The translations under genes and the position numbers were made by a program. 64,000 bases of DNA, taken from Woeseiaceae bacterium (GTDB lineage Bacteria > Pseudomonadota > Gammaproteobacteria > Steroidobacterales > Woeseiaceae). Position 1 is the first letter of the stretch. Each line of letters opens with the position of its first letter. The notes under the pieces were generated by a model. The model had not been told where the DNA came from. It saw only the letters and a program-made list of their open reading frames with translations, and ran no database searches. The stretch is taken from contig JAJFKP010000015.1 of assembly GCA_021773135.1 (NCBI GenBank), positions 32,761 through 96,760 on the forward strand, written 5' to 3'. Below, piece after piece: positions 26,393 through 38,644 of the stretch.

Positions 26393-27616
26393 ATGACGCT
26401 CCTGGAGAACCCCTTGGCCATTGAAAATACCGCAGCAATCCCTGCCGCCAGCAAACGGCAGCTGGACCCGTTGGATCTCTATGACATTCGTGCCGAATTG
26501 TCAGAAGAGGAATGCATGGTAAAGGACTCAGTGGCGCGCATGGTTGACGAGAAAGTTCTGCCTGTCATCAGAGAAGCTTTCGAAAATCACGAGTTTCCTC
26601 GTGACCTGATCGGCGAGGTCGCCGGTCTGGGTTTACTTGGCAGCTCGATCGAAGGCTACGATTGCGCCGGAATGAATTCCGTATGCTACGGCCTGATCTG
26701 CCAGGAGCTTGAGCGTGGCGACAGCGGCCTGCGGAGCTTTGTCTCGGTGCAAAGCAGCCTCGTGATGTATCCAATCTATGCGTACGGTTCGGAAGAACAG
26801 AAACAGCGCTGGCTGCCGGCCATGGCGAAGGGCGAGGCAATCGGTTGTTTCGGATTGACCGAACCACAGGGTGGCTCTGATCCGAGCAACATGCGCACCC
26901 AGGCCAAACGCGACGGCGACGACTGGATCCTGAACGGGTCCAAGATGTGGATTACGAATGGCAATCTCGCGGACGCCGCGGTTGTCTGGGCGGCAACCGA
27001 AGACGGCGTGCGTGGATTTATCGTTGAAAAAGATATGCCGGGATTCAAGGCACAGGAGATAGAGAACAAGTTTTCCCTGCGTGCATCGGTAACATCGGCG
27101 TTGTTTTTCGATAACGTACGCGTTCCGGACGTCAATGTTCTGCCGGGCGTCGTAGGACTGAAAGGTCCGCTAAGTTGCCTGACGCAGGCGCGCTACGGCA
27201 TCACCTGGGGCGTAATCGGGGCAGCCCAGGCCTGTCTGCAGGAAGTGCTGAACTTCTCCGAAGATCGAATTCTTTTTCATCGACCTCTGACGCACAACCA
27301 GGCTATTCAGCTGCGTCTTGCCGATATGGCACGTCGCATCACGACCGCCCAGTTGCTGTCATTGCGGCTCGGCAGGATGAAGGACCAGGGGACCATGACA
27401 CCGACCCAGGTTTCGATAGCCAAGTGGAACAATTGCCGTGCAGCGCTGGATATTGCCCGTGATGCGCGCGACATGCTTGGCGGCAGCGGCATCAGCGCGG
27501 AATACGTGCCGGTGCGGCATATGCTCAACCTGGAAAGTGTAATCACCTATGAAGGTACCGAGACTGTGCATCAACTCGTTGTCGGCAAAGAGCTGACCGG
27601 CGTCAACGCCTTCTGA
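26393..27616 (+). CDS. acyl-CoA dehydrogenase, glutaryl-CoA dehydrogenase-like
   Basis: FAD enzyme oxidising an acyl-CoA; the closest resemblance is to glutaryl-CoA dehydrogenase in lysine/tryptophan degradation. The 407-residue protein has CFGLTEPQGGSDPSNMRTQA, MWITNG, FDNVRVPDVNVLPG, and the catalytic Glu387 in ITYEGTETVHQL. The end ELTGVNAF matches the GITGINAF-type end of the glutaryl-CoA enzymes. An alternative is a short-chain acyl-CoA dehydrogenase of different specificity. No electron-transfer flavoprotein genes are nearby. Confidence 0.85.
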   Translation: MTLLENPLAIENTAAIPAASKRQLDPLDLYDIRAELSEEECMVKDSVARMVDEKVLPVIREAFENHEFPRDLIGEVAGLGLLGSSIEGYDCAGMNSVCYGLICQELERGDSGLRSFVSVQSSLVMYPIYAYGSEEQKQRWLPAMAKGEAIGCFGLTEPQGGSDPSNMRTQAKRDGDDWILNGSKMWITNGNLADAAVVWAATEDGVRGFIVEKDMPGFKAQEIENKFSLRASVTSALFFDNVRVPDVNVLPGVVGLKGPLSCLTQARYGITWGVIGAAQACLQEVLNFSEDRILFHRPLTHNQAIQLRLADMARRITTAQLLSLRLGRMKDQGTMTPTQVSIAKWNNCRAALDIARDARDMLGGSGISAEYVPVRHMLNLESVITYEGTETVHQLVVGKELTGVNAF

Positions 27617-27656
27617 TGCGTTCAGGGGTGCGAGCCAGCCCCCGATCCCGACCTTG

Positions 27657-28988
27657 ATGGCAACCCTGCCTAACAATCGCGATGTCTGGCGCATTGCCGC
27701 GCCGATGATGCTGTCGAATATATCGGTGCCACTGCTTGGCATGGTTGACACCGGCGTAACCGGCCATCTTGAAGACGCCGATTATCTTGCCGCCGTAGCC
27801 ATCGGATCGACCATATTTGCGTTCATCTATGGCGGATTCAATTTTCTGCGCATGGGAACAACGGGCATCACGGCGCAGAAATTTGGTGCTGAAGATCATG
27901 ATGGATTAAAAGTTGCCCTCGGACAGGCGCTCATCGTCTCCCTGACCATCGCAGTGGCACTTGTCGTCCTGCAGGTACCCATCGGCGATTTATCGTTGCG
28001 CATGCTTGGCGCACAAGCGGCGGTCGCCGACTTTGCCCACCAGTATTTCTATATCCGGATCTGGAGTGCGCCCGCGACGCTGGCGAACTATGCGCTGATC
28101 GGCTGGTTTCTCGGGCTGCAGAATGCGCGAGTGCCGTTGTACATCGTCCTGGTGATTAATGTAACGAATATCTTCCTGGATCTGTTTTTCGTTCTTGTTC
28201 TGGACATGAAGGTCGATGGCGTCGCCGCTGCTTCGGTCATCGCGGAGTTTTCCGGTGTGGCATTCGGCGGTATCTATGCCCTGCGCTATCTGCGCCGGCA
28301 TCGGGGTCGGATGCTGTACGCGCATTTGACTACGCTGCGGGAGTACAAGGCATTCTTTGGGGTCAACGCACACCTCCTGGTACGCACAATGGCGCTGATA
28401 TTCGCATTCGCGTTTGTGACGGCCGCCGGTGCCAGGATCGGTCCCATGATACTGGCTGCAAATGCTGTGCTGATGAACCTGATGAACCTGATGTCATTTG
28501 CCCTCGACGGCTTTGCACACGCTGCCGAGGCGCTGGTTGGCAAAGCGGTAGGTGCGAATAATCGTGAAGCGCTGCGCGAGGCGGTGCGCCTGACGTTACG
28601 CTGGTCGCTCTATATGTCTCTCACATTCTGTCTATTCTTTTTTGTTGGCGGGCCATGGTTAATTCGCCTGTTAACGGACATTCCCGAGGTAATCACGGTT
28701 GCGAATCGCTATCTGCCATGGATGACACTGATGCCGTTCGTCGCCGTCTGGTCTTATCTCTACGACGGTGTATTCGTCGGTGCCACCCGTGCACGGGAAA
28801 TGCGCGACATCATGCTGGTGTCTACGTTTCTCGTCTTCCTGCCAACGTGGTACATGACCCGTGAACTGGGCAATCACGGATTGTGGCTGGCATTGGCAGC
28901 TTTTCTCGCCAGTCGCGGCATTGGAATGCATTACTACTACCGTACCCGCGTTTTGCGCAGCGTGAGTTCGGCGCCTGCTACGCCGTAG
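27657..28988 (+). CDS. MATE family efflux protein, DinF-like
   Basis: A 443-residue inner-membrane multidrug/toxin extrusion protein with about 12 predicted hydrophobic segments and the pseudo-duplicated MATE pattern. The start IAAPMMLSNISVPLLGMVDTGVTG and the AEALVGKAVGANNREALREAV loop fit the DinF branch. An ATG one codon after a TTG is taken as the start. It follows the acyl-CoA dehydrogenase gene by about 40 bases and converges with a second MATE gene of a different branch. Substrate is unknown. Confidence 0.88.
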   Translation: MATLPNNRDVWRIAAPMMLSNISVPLLGMVDTGVTGHLEDADYLAAVAIGSTIFAFIYGGFNFLRMGTTGITAQKFGAEDHDGLKVALGQALIVSLTIAVALVVLQVPIGDLSLRMLGAQAAVADFAHQYFYIRIWSAPATLANYALIGWFLGLQNARVPLYIVLVINVTNIFLDLFFVLVLDMKVDGVAAASVIAEFSGVAFGGIYALRYLRRHRGRMLYAHLTTLREYKAFFGVNAHLLVRTMALIFAFAFVTAAGARIGPMILAANAVLMNLMNLMSFALDGFAHAAEALVGKAVGANNREALREAVRLTLRWSLYMSLTFCLFFFVGGPWLIRLLTDIPEVITVANRYLPWMTLMPFVAVWSYLYDGVFVGATRAREMRDIMLVSTFLVFLPTWYMTRELGNHGLWLALAAFLASRGIGMHYYYRTRVLRSVSSAPATP

Positions 28989-29019
28989 CCTGCGCGCTGC
29001 TGAAAGTCAGGTTGAGTTA

Positions 29020-30387
29020 TCAGGCCTTTACGGATACCGCGTGCATATCGCATTGTCCTTTTATCGAAGCACGTGCCCAGGCATAAGAAAGCACACCCGT
29101 AATAACGTTGGCTGCGGCATAAGCAGCGAAGATTCCCGCTACGCCGAAAAATCGTTCGGCGATAAATGCCAGGGGCACGTACAGGACCATCATCCGCCCG
29201 ACACTGATGTGCACCGCGGGCATCGGTTTGCCCATGCCGTTGAAAGACGCATTCATGACCATGACCATCCCGTAAGCACCGTAGCTTATGGGAACAATCA
29301 ACAGAAAGAGTGATGCGACTCGCCGCACTTCGATGTTCTCGCTGAACAGCGAGGGAATCCATTCGCCGGAAAGTGCCAGCAGGCCGGCAATTACCAGTCC
29401 CGAACTCAGACAAAAGGCCGTACACAGCTTGAGCGCCCTGAATATGCGGTCCGGTCGATTGCCCGAGATATTTTGTCCAACAAACGGGCCGATGATTGCT
29501 GAAAGCGCGTAAAACATAACGAGCGTCAGAGACTCTACCCGGCTTGCCACACCGAAACCTGCCACGGCCTCCGGACCATACTTGGCAAGCATTGCCGTAA
29601 TTACCCCAGTGGCGACCGGGATGATCGCGTTCGTGCCCGCGGCCGGAATACCCACATGCAGAATGTCGCGCCAGGAACTGGCAAGCTCTTTTGCATCAGG
29701 CTTGTTAAACGTGAGCATATCGAGACGAACCCGCATCAGGTATATCGTGCCGAAAAATATCGCGCCGCGAGCCAACAGTGCGGCCAGTGCGGCGCCGTTG
29801 AGACCCATTGCCGGAATGGGTCCGACACCAAATATGAGTATTGGGTCGAGCACTACGTTCACGATCGACGCGATGACCATGAGCATACTCGGCAAACGGG
29901 TATCGCCGGTGGCCCGCATGCTGCTCATGCCCACCATGCCGACAACAACAAACGGCACGCCCGCGTAAAGAATCCGCATATAGCCGGCAATCAACGGAAG
30001 CATGTCTTCCGGTGCGCCCAGCAACCGGAACAGGGGGGCAATTGTGAATAATCCGACGACACAGACGACTGCGGTGAGGCCGAATGACAGGATCAGGCTA
30101 TCCGTAGCCAGTCTGCGGGCCCTGCGATGATTGTGTGCGCCGATGGCGCGAGCCACGACGGAAGAGGTGCCGGCGCCAAGGCCGATTGCAACACTGGTAA
30201 CCACCATCAGCACGGGAAACGCGAAACTCAGTGCAGCGAGCTCGCGCACGCCGACTCTGCCGATAAACCACATGTCAATGAACGACTGCATCATCATCAT
30301 GAAGATGCCGAACAGGACAGGCACGGTCATATCGACCAACTGTCGGCCGACCGACCCTTGAGTCAGACGTGGTTGCGGTGACGCCAT
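29020..30387 (-). CDS. MATE family efflux protein (second copy)
   Basis: A 455-residue membrane protein with 12 predicted hydrophobic segments. The pattern LVDMTVPVLFGIFMMMMQSF IDMWFIG (spaced), LGAGTSSVVARAIGAHNHRRARR and MRATGDTRLPSMLM marks a MATE pump of the NorM/VmrA-like branch, distinct from the neighbouring DinF-like gene. The start giving MASPQPRLTQGSVGR is chosen because GGAAAA precedes it and earlier sequence does not look coding. It is divergent from the CoxG-like gene. Confidence 0.87.
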   Translation of the reverse strand: MASPQPRLTQGSVGRQLVDMTVPVLFGIFMMMMQSFIDMWFIGRVGVRELAALSFAFPVLMVVTSVAIGLGAGTSSVVARAIGAHNHRRARRLATDSLILSFGLTAVVCVVGLFTIAPLFRLLGAPEDMLPLIAGYMRILYAGVPFVVVGMVGMSSMRATGDTRLPSMLMVIASIVNVVLDPILIFGVGPIPAMGLNGAALAALLARGAIFFGTIYLMRVRLDMLTFNKPDAKELASSWRDILHVGIPAAGTNAIIPVATGVITAMLAKYGPEAVAGFGVASRVESLTLVMFYALSAIIGPFVGQNISGNRPDRIFRALKLCTAFCLSSGLVIAGLLALSGEWIPSLFSENIEVRRVASLFLLIVPISYGAYGMVMVMNASFNGMGKPMPAVHISVGRMMVLYVPLAFIAERFFGVAGIFAAYAAANVITGVLSYAWARASIKGQCDMHAVSVKA

Positions 30388-30530
30388 GAGTTTTTCCGGA
30401 AATCGAGTTTGCCGCGGAACGCCGGATCGGCCGTCCATCGCGCCGTTCAACTATGACTGAGCCACTCGAAACGTGCAATGGCTATTAGCTGGCCGGTATC
30501 ATCACCGTCCTGATCGGGTACGGATTGCAC

Positions 30531-30983
30531 ATGAAACTAAATAGCGAAGTCACGATTGACGCCAGTCTCGAGGAAGTTTGGGGCGCTTTCGAAGACGTCC
30601 AGAACCTGGCACGCTGGCAGCAAAATTTTGTGTCTTATGCACAGAAATCCGGCGCGCCGGGCCAGCCCGGATCGGTCGCGGAACTGACGTACGAGGAAAA
30701 AGGCAAGACAGTTGTTCTGACAGAAACCATTGCCGAACGTCGCGAGCAGGATTTCCTGGCCGCCAGCTATCGGTCACGCTACGGCTCTACATTGATTGTC
30801 AATCGCTTCGAAGCCGTTACCGCTTCCACAACCCGCTGGACCACATGGTGCAATTTTAAGTTCGGCGGCATTATGAAATTGATGTCCGTGTTTGCCGGCA
30901 AGGCCATCAGGATGCGGATGGAAGGTGATATGCAGAGATTTAAACTGATGCTTGAGTCCGATCTTGCAGGAGCCCAGAGGTGA
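30531..30983 (+). CDS. SRPBCC/CoxG-like protein
   Basis: A 150-residue SRPBCC (START-like) hydrophobic ligand-binding protein. MKLNSEVTIDASLEEVWGAF followed by EDVQNLARWQQ is the common N-terminus, with a C-terminal helix GKAIRMRMEGDMQRFKLMLE. CoxG-type proteins assist CO-dehydrogenase membrane attachment, but no cox genes are present, so a general ligand-binding role is more likely. The ATG is preferred to a TTG two codons upstream. It overlaps the NUDIX gene by 4 bases (GTGA). Confidence 0.75.
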   Translation: MKLNSEVTIDASLEEVWGAFEDVQNLARWQQNFVSYAQKSGAPGQPGSVAELTYEEKGKTVVLTETIAERREQDFLAASYRSRYGSTLIVNRFEAVTASTTRWTTWCNFKFGGIMKLMSVFAGKAIRMRMEGDMQRFKLMLESDLAGAQR

Positions 30984-31516
30984 CGTGGAAAAGGTTAAAT
31001 TCGCGGGTCGTTTATGACAACCCGTGGATCACAGTATTTGACGAACAGGTCATCAACCCCGCTGGCGGCGAAAACCAGTATGGGCGCGTACATTTCAAGA
31101 GCAAGGCTATCGCTATCGTGCCGCTGGATAAGGCGGGAAACACATGGCTCGTTGGCCAGGATCGTTATACCACCGGCAAATACTCCTGGGAGGTGCCGAT
31201 GGGCGGCTCCGAGCCTGGCGAAGAACCAGCGCTTGCCGCTGCACGTGAGCTCAGGGAAGAGACCGGTCTGACAGCAGGAAAACTGGAGCAGGTAATGCGC
31301 CTGCACACCAGCAACTCCATCACGGACGAAGAAGGTTTTGTCTTCGTTGCTACGGCACTGTGCGAGGGCGAGCCGGAGTTCGACGAAATGGAAGTGCTGA
31401 AGATTCGCAAACTGCCGCTGGCTGCAGCTGTAGACATGGTCAAACGCGGCGAAATCACGGACGCTATCAGCATAGCCGCACTGTTGAGAATCGACCTGCC
31501 CGGAAAGCCGGATTAA
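30980..31516 (+). CDS. NUDIX hydrolase (ADP-ribose pyrophosphatase-like)
   Basis: A 178-residue NUDIX enzyme that would hydrolyse nucleoside diphosphate derivatives such as ADP-ribose. The NUDIX box, GX5EX7REUXEEXGU, is complete at residues 75-97 (ending RELREETGL). The N-terminus with VYDNPWITVFDEQVI and the KSKAIAIVPLD strand is typical of the NudF/ADPRase group. The GTG start overlaps the SRPBCC stop, implying coupling. It is convergent with the sortase gene, with a 4-base stop overlap. Confidence 0.85.
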   Translation: MTWKRLNSRVVYDNPWITVFDEQVINPAGGENQYGRVHFKSKAIAIVPLDKAGNTWLVGQDRYTTGKYSWEVPMGGSEPGEEPALAAARELREETGLTAGKLEQVMRLHTSNSITDEEGFVFVATALCEGEPEFDEMEVLKIRKLPLAAAVDMVKRGEITDAISIAALLRIDLPGKPD

Positions 31517-32100
31517 TAGACCATCTGCGCTGACACGATATAACGCATAGGGCCGTTTGCCACCGTGGCACCGAAGGGATAGCAGGTAACAAGGCTCAGC
31601 GTCGGCGTATCCGTATCCAGGATGAGACTCCCGCGCCGCGAGTCCACAACGTCGATGCTGACTACCTGGTAGAGATGATTTCGGCCGTCCGGCATTTCCA
31701 GCTGAAGCGATTCGCCGTGCCTTACGTGCTGCAGGAACTGAAAGTGGGTATCGCGATGTCCGGCGATGATGCTATTGCCAACCTGGCCGGGCAATGCACT
31801 GATACTCAGGTGACCGGGTCCGAACGCCAGTGTACGTCCGGTACCACCGGACAGGACGATCAACTCGATATCGCCGCCCTTGGCCAGCAGGCGAGCAACT
31901 GGCCAGGTATCGGCCCAGGGCCAGGGTCGCGGCCGCTCGCCACCGGCGCCGGCTTTGGTCCATGCGCGTTGCATGAGTTCCTGCGCCACCCAGGCTTTTG
32001 CAGGGATATAGGTGCCGTGGCCAAACTGCCAGAACCCGAGACACAGGAGTGCAGACATCAGCATCAGCCCCGCGCGGCGTTTACTGCAGAACATGTTCAT
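31513..32100 (-). CDS. class GN sortase of the proteobacterial dedicated sortase system
   Basis: Transpeptidase expected to cut and anchor the single target encoded just upstream. The 195-residue protein has one N-terminal membrane segment (about 10-30), then the sortase fold with H115 in IAGHRDTHF, nucleophile C173 in LVTCYPFG and R186 in PMRYIVSA. This matches the Gram-negative subfamily (TIGR03784). The start is the ATG 10 bases after AGGAAG; two in-frame GTGs lie just upstream. It overlaps the target gene end by 20 bases, so the pair is one unit. Confidence 0.92.
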   Translation of the reverse strand: MNMFCSKRRAGLMLMSALLCLGFWQFGHGTYIPAKAWVAQELMQRAWTKAGAGGERPRPWPWADTWPVARLLAKGGDIELIVLSGGTGRTLAFGPGHLSISALPGQVGNSIIAGHRDTHFQFLQHVRHGESLQLEMPDGRNHLYQVVSIDVVDSRRGSLILDTDTPTLSLVTCYPFGATVANGPMRYIVSAQMVY

Positions 32101-34270
32101 CACCACCGGGCTTCCTGCGTAGCAATGTCAGCAACAACACGCCAAGCAACAGCAATTTAAGACCGTTCGTGCGGTACGCACCGGCACTCGTTGCTGTCGC
32201 TGGAAAACCGAAAATGGCTTCCGTACTTTGCCCGTAGGGCAGCAAGCCCGGCACCTGTTCACTACTGAAAGCCATGCTCGCCGGTCGCACCGGCGTTTTA
32301 TCTATCGCGACCAGGCTCGTGAATTTGCTGACAAGATGATGAGCAAGCGCAGTTTCGATAACGGCTGTACGCGTTGCTTGCTCGTCGGCACCCCTGCGGC
32401 GTCGATCGAGAAGGTCTTCAATACGTGCCCGGGCCCACAGCGCAGCGACACCAGGGCTCGGGGATCCGGACACTATCGGTAACTCCGCCTCCCATGAACC
32501 TGCGGCCGAGTTTCCGCGGATCACGACCAGGTCAGAGTCACGTGCACTGCGGCTGAGTTGAGTGCGCACGAATACGGGCTCGCCGGCGTACAGGTCGGGC
32601 ACGGTTTCCGGATAGGACGTCGCCGTGATGCCATCCGGCCATTGAACCGTTATGTCGGTCAGTTGCGGCCGCTCGAGCTTGCGAAACAGGCGTTCCATCT
32701 TCTCGTTTACTTCATGCAGAGCACTAATGAGCGTGAATGTTCCGCGCCCCGCTGCAGCGGCTTTGCGCATAAACCAGCTGTTCGGTGCCGAGCCAATACC
32801 AACCGTGAACAGCCGCGCATTTCCAAGTCGGCTCTCGATCAGATCGAACAAAGCGTCTTCGTTGCCGACACTGCCATCCGTAATGAAAATAACCTGGCGC
32901 AGGTGTGTGTCTGTACCGGCTGCATTGAGTGCGGTCTGTATGGCGGCCTGCATTTCGGTGCCGCCATTGGCAGCAAGGCCGGCGACATAGCGTTTTGCGG
33001 TAGCCAGATTTGCACTGGATGCGAGGACGCTGTCGTGGAACAGGACACTTGTTATCGAGTTGAACTGGATGACGTTGAAGCGATCAGTCGGTCTCAGCCC
33101 ATCGAGTGCCAGGATGAGCGCTCGTTTCGCCTGGTCAAGTGAAGTACCGTGCATCGAACCGGATGTATCGATGACCAGCTGCAGTTCGCGCGGCGTTGGC
33201 TGCACGAGTCCGGACACGTCATCCGGCGGCAGCATCATTAACAGCGCGTAAGGATCATCGCCTGTTGATTCGGTAAACAGCATCGCTCTGGGCACCGAAT
33301 CCGACACAGGTTTCCAGGTCAGTTCGAGATCGTGGTCCATTGGCGTGTCGCTCTGGGTCATCTCGATTGCATAGCGATTGTTTTCGCTATCGACCTTGAT
33401 CGGATGATAGCGGCTGGCAATGTATTCGAGTGGAACACCCAGATTGAGCTCGGCGCTGAACGTTAGTTTGTGATCGACGGCATGAGAAACTACCGGCGGC
33501 GTCACCAGCGATGCATCGCGCACCGCATCGGTGTCGGGTGACCAGCCTGATCCTTTGCGTCCTGGCAATGGCGTCCCCGGGATATAGCGCGGCGTTATTG
33601 CGACGGGGAAGCGGATGCTGAAATTTCCCGTATCGATTCGCAGTGTCTCCAGGTACTCAATCTCGATCCTGACCGTCTCGCCCGGTGCAATATTGGCGAC
33701 AGAAGTGGTAAACATGTTGGCGCGTTCCTGCCGGACAAGACTTGCTTTCTTGCCAGTGGCCTTCGCCGCTGCATAAGCTTTCTGCGCGACCTCCCTTTCC
33801 CTTACCTCGCCTTCGATGAAACGCTCGCCGATGTGCATGCGCAGGTGATCGACTGCGGCAGCATCGGGCAGCGGAAACACATAAATTCCCTCGACCCACT
33901 CCGATCCTGTATTGCGAAACTCCTGCTGCACACGAACCCGCGCGACCAGGCCGCTCACGCTGGCGCTAATCTCTGTGTTCATGCGCGTTGCTACAACGTA
34001 TCCGGATTTCATTTTCAGCAGCAAACTGCCAGCCTGCATCTGCCCTGGCGTCACATCGGAGATCTCATCCTGTGCGAACACCAGGTTTCCGACCAGCAGC
34101 AATAGCAGTAGCGGATACCACCTCCTGGCGGCCTGTTGACGCAGTATGGTTCGCATCCTTGCTGGCAATGACGTCTGCATGCGCGGGCTCACACCGGGAT
34201 GCCAAGACGATTCGTCGCCACACGGTTGCCACTTTGTATTGTTACCGTTCGCAGCTTGATTTTGAGCCAT
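32081..34270 (-). CDS. dedicated sortase target protein with VIT and von Willebrand A domains
   Basis: A 729-residue surface protein of the marine proteobacterial sortase-target family (TIGR03788). An N-terminal hydrophobic signal lies at about 50-67 (YPLLLLLLVGNLVFAQ). A VIT domain follows at about 80-190, then a vWA domain with MIDAS residues D368, S370 and S372 in LVIDTSGSMHG. The C-terminal cell-wall-type signal starts at 689 with FPATATSA, then a membrane segment LKLLLLGVLLLTLL and RRK. The start follows a GAGGGAG ribosome site by 7 bases. Divergent from the response regulator. Confidence 0.93.
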   Translation of the reverse strand: MAQNQAANGNNTKWQPCGDESSWHPGVSPRMQTSLPARMRTILRQQAARRWYPLLLLLLVGNLVFAQDEISDVTPGQMQAGSLLLKMKSGYVVATRMNTEISASVSGLVARVRVQQEFRNTGSEWVEGIYVFPLPDAAAVDHLRMHIGERFIEGEVREREVAQKAYAAAKATGKKASLVRQERANMFTTSVANIAPGETVRIEIEYLETLRIDTGNFSIRFPVAITPRYIPGTPLPGRKGSGWSPDTDAVRDASLVTPPVVSHAVDHKLTFSAELNLGVPLEYIASRYHPIKVDSENNRYAIEMTQSDTPMDHDLELTWKPVSDSVPRAMLFTESTGDDPYALLMMLPPDDVSGLVQPTPRELQLVIDTSGSMHGTSLDQAKRALILALDGLRPTDRFNVIQFNSITSVLFHDSVLASSANLATAKRYVAGLAANGGTEMQAAIQTALNAAGTDTHLRQVIFITDGSVGNEDALFDLIESRLGNARLFTVGIGSAPNSWFMRKAAAAGRGTFTLISALHEVNEKMERLFRKLERPQLTDITVQWPDGITATSYPETVPDLYAGEPVFVRTQLSRSARDSDLVVIRGNSAAGSWEAELPIVSGSPSPGVAALWARARIEDLLDRRRRGADEQATRTAVIETALAHHLVSKFTSLVAIDKTPVRPASMAFSSEQVPGLLPYGQSTEAIFGFPATATSAGAYRTNGLKLLLLGVLLLTLLRRKPGGDEHVLQ

Positions 34271-34394
34271 TGCATGTCTCCCTCGATTGACACACACAAT
34301 TAGAGCTTCGTTTTACGTGGCTTGGCGGGCGCCGACATGGCAATGCACCGGCGTAATGTGGCAAATTGTGGCCTTCAGACAAGTAAGTGAAAAT

Positions 34395-35087
34395 ATGTCC
34401 AAGCGAATTGCCATAGTTGAAGACGAATTAGCCATCCGCGAAAATTACGCGGCGGCGTTTCGCCGCGAGGGCTATGACGTCGATCTTTTTGAAGCCCGCA
34501 AGCCGGCAATGGATGCTTTTGCGGTGCGGCTGCCGGACCTGGTCGTGATTGATATCAACCTCAAGGATGAGATCGAGGGCGGATTCGAACTCTGCAGAGG
34601 CCTGCGAAGTCTTTCCAGTGACATTCCTATTATTTTCCTAACCGCCAGGGACAGCGAGTTTGATGCGGTATCGGGTTTAAGGCTCGGCGCAGATGACTAT
34701 CTGACGAAAGACATCAGTTTGCCGCACCTGATGGCGCGCATTGCGGCGCTGTTTCGCCGCCTCGATGTAATTCAACAACCGCAGGGCGAAGACAACCGCC
34801 TGCGCCGCGGCAATCTGGAACTGGACATCGATCGGATGACAGTGAGGTGGAATGGCGACCCTGTCGGCCTGACGTTAACCGAGTTCTGGATGGTGCATGC
34901 TCTGGCGCGTTATCCGGGTCATGTCAAGAACCGGCAACAATTGATGGATGCGGCGCAGGCCGTACTCGATGACAATACGATCACCTCACACATCAAACGC
35001 ATTCGCCGCAAGTTTGTTGCGCTTGACCCTGAATTCGAAGCCGTCGAGACAGTTTATGGCATGGGCTATCGGTGGCTTGCCGATTGA
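34395..35087 (+). CDS. response regulator of the dedicated sortase system (PdsR-like)
   Basis: A 230-residue OmpR-type transcription factor. The receiver domain has the acidic pair ED near residue 10, phospho-acceptor D53 in VVIDINLKDE, TARDSE (T/S) and a Lys in LTKDISLPHLMARI. The C-terminal winged helix has LTLTEFWMVHALARYPGHV and TVYGMGYRW. It matches the regulator family TIGR03787, found only with the sortase pair. It is the first gene of a two-gene operon with the kinase, 9 bases apart, and lies divergent from the target gene across 124 bases. A -35-like TTGACA occurs at 34287. Confidence 0.92.
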   Translation: MSKRIAIVEDELAIRENYAAAFRREGYDVDLFEARKPAMDAFAVRLPDLVVIDINLKDEIEGGFELCRGLRSLSSDIPIIFLTARDSEFDAVSGLRLGADDYLTKDISLPHLMARIAALFRRLDVIQQPQGEDNRLRRGNLELDIDRMTVRWNGDPVGLTLTEFWMVHALARYPGHVKNRQQLMDAAQAVLDDNTITSHIKRIRRKFVALDPEFEAVETVYGMGYRWLAD

Positions 35088-35096
35088 CACCGCGAC

Positions 35097-38575
<3,479 letters not shown>

Positions 38576-38644
38576 TTATTCCCACGCAAGAACAACTGTG
38601 CAGATAATTGCGGTCGCGCAAAAGGTGCCTGATTCCGCTCATAC

